From Clostridiales bacterium (GTDB taxonomy: Bacteria; Bacillota_A; Clostridia; Saccharofermentanales; Saccharofermentanaceae), in contig JAGCGE010000368.1 of assembly GCA_017649745.1 (NCBI GenBank), positions 1-6,332 on the forward strand: a stretch of 6,332 nucleotides of DNA. The letters run 5' to 3'. This document shows, in pieces, positions 5,639 through 6,332 of this stretch (position 1 is the first letter of the stretch; each line of letters opens with the position of its first letter). The notes beneath the pieces were generated by a model. That model worked only from the letters and a program-made list of their open reading frames with translations, made no database searches and had not been told where the DNA came from. The position numbers and the translations under genes are program-made.

Positions 5639-5828
5639 ATATATGAAGCGGGTAAAGTCATGCCAGACGTATACTTGTGAGCGTTGCGATAATACCATAA
5701 TGATATTTGAGATGAAGAATGGCAGCAGTGACGTTCTCATGAGCAAGAGCGACGAGCCCGAGTTGATGTGTAGTGAGTGTAGAGAATTATATTTAGAGGC
5801 TGTTAAAGCCAGGAATGGAGTTGAATAA
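5616..5828 (+). CDS. Small zinc-ribbon-like protein
   Basis: The 70-residue protein starts at ATG 5616, with AGGAGG at 5604-5609 inside the preceding gene. The same frame is open further upstream, but no better start exists there. The N-terminus MNRAARRKYMKR is very basic, an opening I have seen on other small phage proteins. C21-x2-C24 and C52-x2-C55 form two Cys pairs 27 residues apart, typical of a zinc ribbon, and a helix follows to the end. The basic arm next to a zinc site suggests nucleic-acid contact, but the role is unknown. It overlaps the Cys-rich gene by 23 bases in another frame. Confidence 0.8.
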   Translation: MNRAARRKYMKRVKSCQTYTCERCDNTIMIFEMKNGSSDVLMSKSDEPELMCSECRELYLEAVKARNGVE

Positions 5829-5829
5829 T

Positions 5830-6216
5830 ATGGACAAATACATCTGCGACTGTTGTGGTGGTCAGATAAACCGCGCAACAATGAAATGTGAGTATTGTGG
5901 TACAGCATACAGAGACACGTTTGACGACCGACTTGTGAGGATCGAGACATATGACAGATGCCCGGTTAAGACTATACGTACGGCTTTCTCGATAAGCCGG
6001 GAATACTTTGAGAAGTCGCCCGAGAGTATGATGGAGTACGTTGCCCACGAGATGGCAGCCAAGATCACTGAAGAGATTCTCCCTCATTGTCAGTTCCAGG
6101 CGGATTACGATCCGGAGTGGAATCGATTCCGTATTTATTCACAGTGCAAGGTTGTAGAACCAATCGACGCTGGTCCGGAAACCCTTTCGAGAGGATTGAG
6201 TACATGGATAAAATAA
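5830..6216 (+). CDS. Zinc-ribbon protein with unrecognised C-terminal domain
   Basis: The 128-residue protein starts at ATG 5830, preferred over in-frame ATG 5815 because GGAG at 5817-5820 lies nine bases before 5830 while 5815 has no proper site. The N-terminus holds a compact zinc ribbon, C6-x2-C9 and C20-x2-C23 (the second within CEYCGTAYR), as in small ribbon proteins. From residue 33 on the sequence looks like an alpha/beta domain: RLVRIETYD, a helix around SPESMMEYVAHEMAAKITEEI, then RFRIYSQCKVVEP. No family is recognised. The layout, a zinc tag plus a globular domain, could sense or bind a partner. The end overlaps the next start by 13 bases. Confidence 0.8.
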   Translation: MDKYICDCCGGQINRATMKCEYCGTAYRDTFDDRLVRIETYDRCPVKTIRTAFSISREYFEKSPESMMEYVAHEMAAKITEEILPHCQFQADYDPEWNRFRIYSQCKVVEPIDAGPETLSRGLSTWIK

Positions 6217-6332
6217 AAGATTATACTGAATTACACCAGAGAGACGTCGTGGAATTACAGGACAGCGTTAATGCCGCTGCCGAATTGTCAGAAGAGGCTA
6301 AGAACGCATTGGTTCTGCATGACAATCTCATG
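6204..6332 (+). CDS. Partial gene running off the window, unknown
   Basis: From ATG 6204 the frame is open for 43 codons to the end of the window. GAGG at 6191-6194 lies nine bases upstream, and the start overlaps the preceding gene by 13 bases, as in the rest of this unit. The visible residues (MDKIKDYTELHQRDVVELQD, then an Ala/Glu-rich stretch) look like a continuous helix, possibly a coiled coil. No family can be assigned from this piece. Confidence 0.6.
   Translation, partial: MDKIKDYTELHQRDVVELQDSVNAAAELSEEAKNALVLHDNLM

Noticed and set aside
1..6332. Whole-genome TGA recoding (TGA as Trp or Gly)
   Set aside because: TGA ends the genes at 4653 and 4901 in tight ATGA overlaps, and Trp codons in the polymerase are TGG, so recoding is not supported by this window. 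Only one in-frame TGA is seen.

Overview
The window looks like part of a tailed-phage (or prophage) genome that infects a Clostridia-type Firmicute. The evidence is one-directional, tightly packed small genes, strong AGGAGG-type ribosome binding sites, ATGA and TAATG overlaps, moderate base composition, a phage-type family B DNA polymerase, a SleB-like cell wall hydrolase and a run of small zinc-ribbon proteins. No integrase, structural gene, tRNA, CRISPR array or insertion sequence is visible, so host and lifestyle are inferred only.

Layout, all on the + strand. Bases 67-2385 hold a replicative family B DNA polymerase with all three exonuclease motifs and polymerase motifs A, B and C. Its reading frame is interrupted by one in-frame TGA at 1879-1881, after which the conserved C-terminal part continues in the same frame. 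Next comes a 188-residue protein (2404-2970) that I match from memory to a phage family thought to bind single-stranded DNA. A hairpin plus T-run at 3004-3039 closes this replication block.

The second block (3062-4266) encodes a 93-residue single-pass membrane protein with a very acidic tail, a SleB-type hydrolase with a probable lipoprotein signal peptide, a Cys-pair miniprotein and a small unknown protein. The membrane protein and hydrolase genes overlap out of frame: the same bases spell an Asp-rich tail in one frame and a hydrophobic signal peptide in the other.

The 126-base gap at 4267-4392 contains a near-perfect 14-pair hairpin and several short repeats. It precedes a likely ribbon-helix-helix regulator (4393-4653). 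The rest (4650-6332) is a translationally coupled series: an unknown protein, a 246-residue protein with repeated Cys modules, two more zinc-ribbon proteins and a gene that runs off the end.

The points most worth checking are the in-frame TGA in the polymerase, the dual-coding overlap of membrane protein and hydrolase, the hairpin upstream of the putative regulator, and the cluster of Cys-pair proteins.
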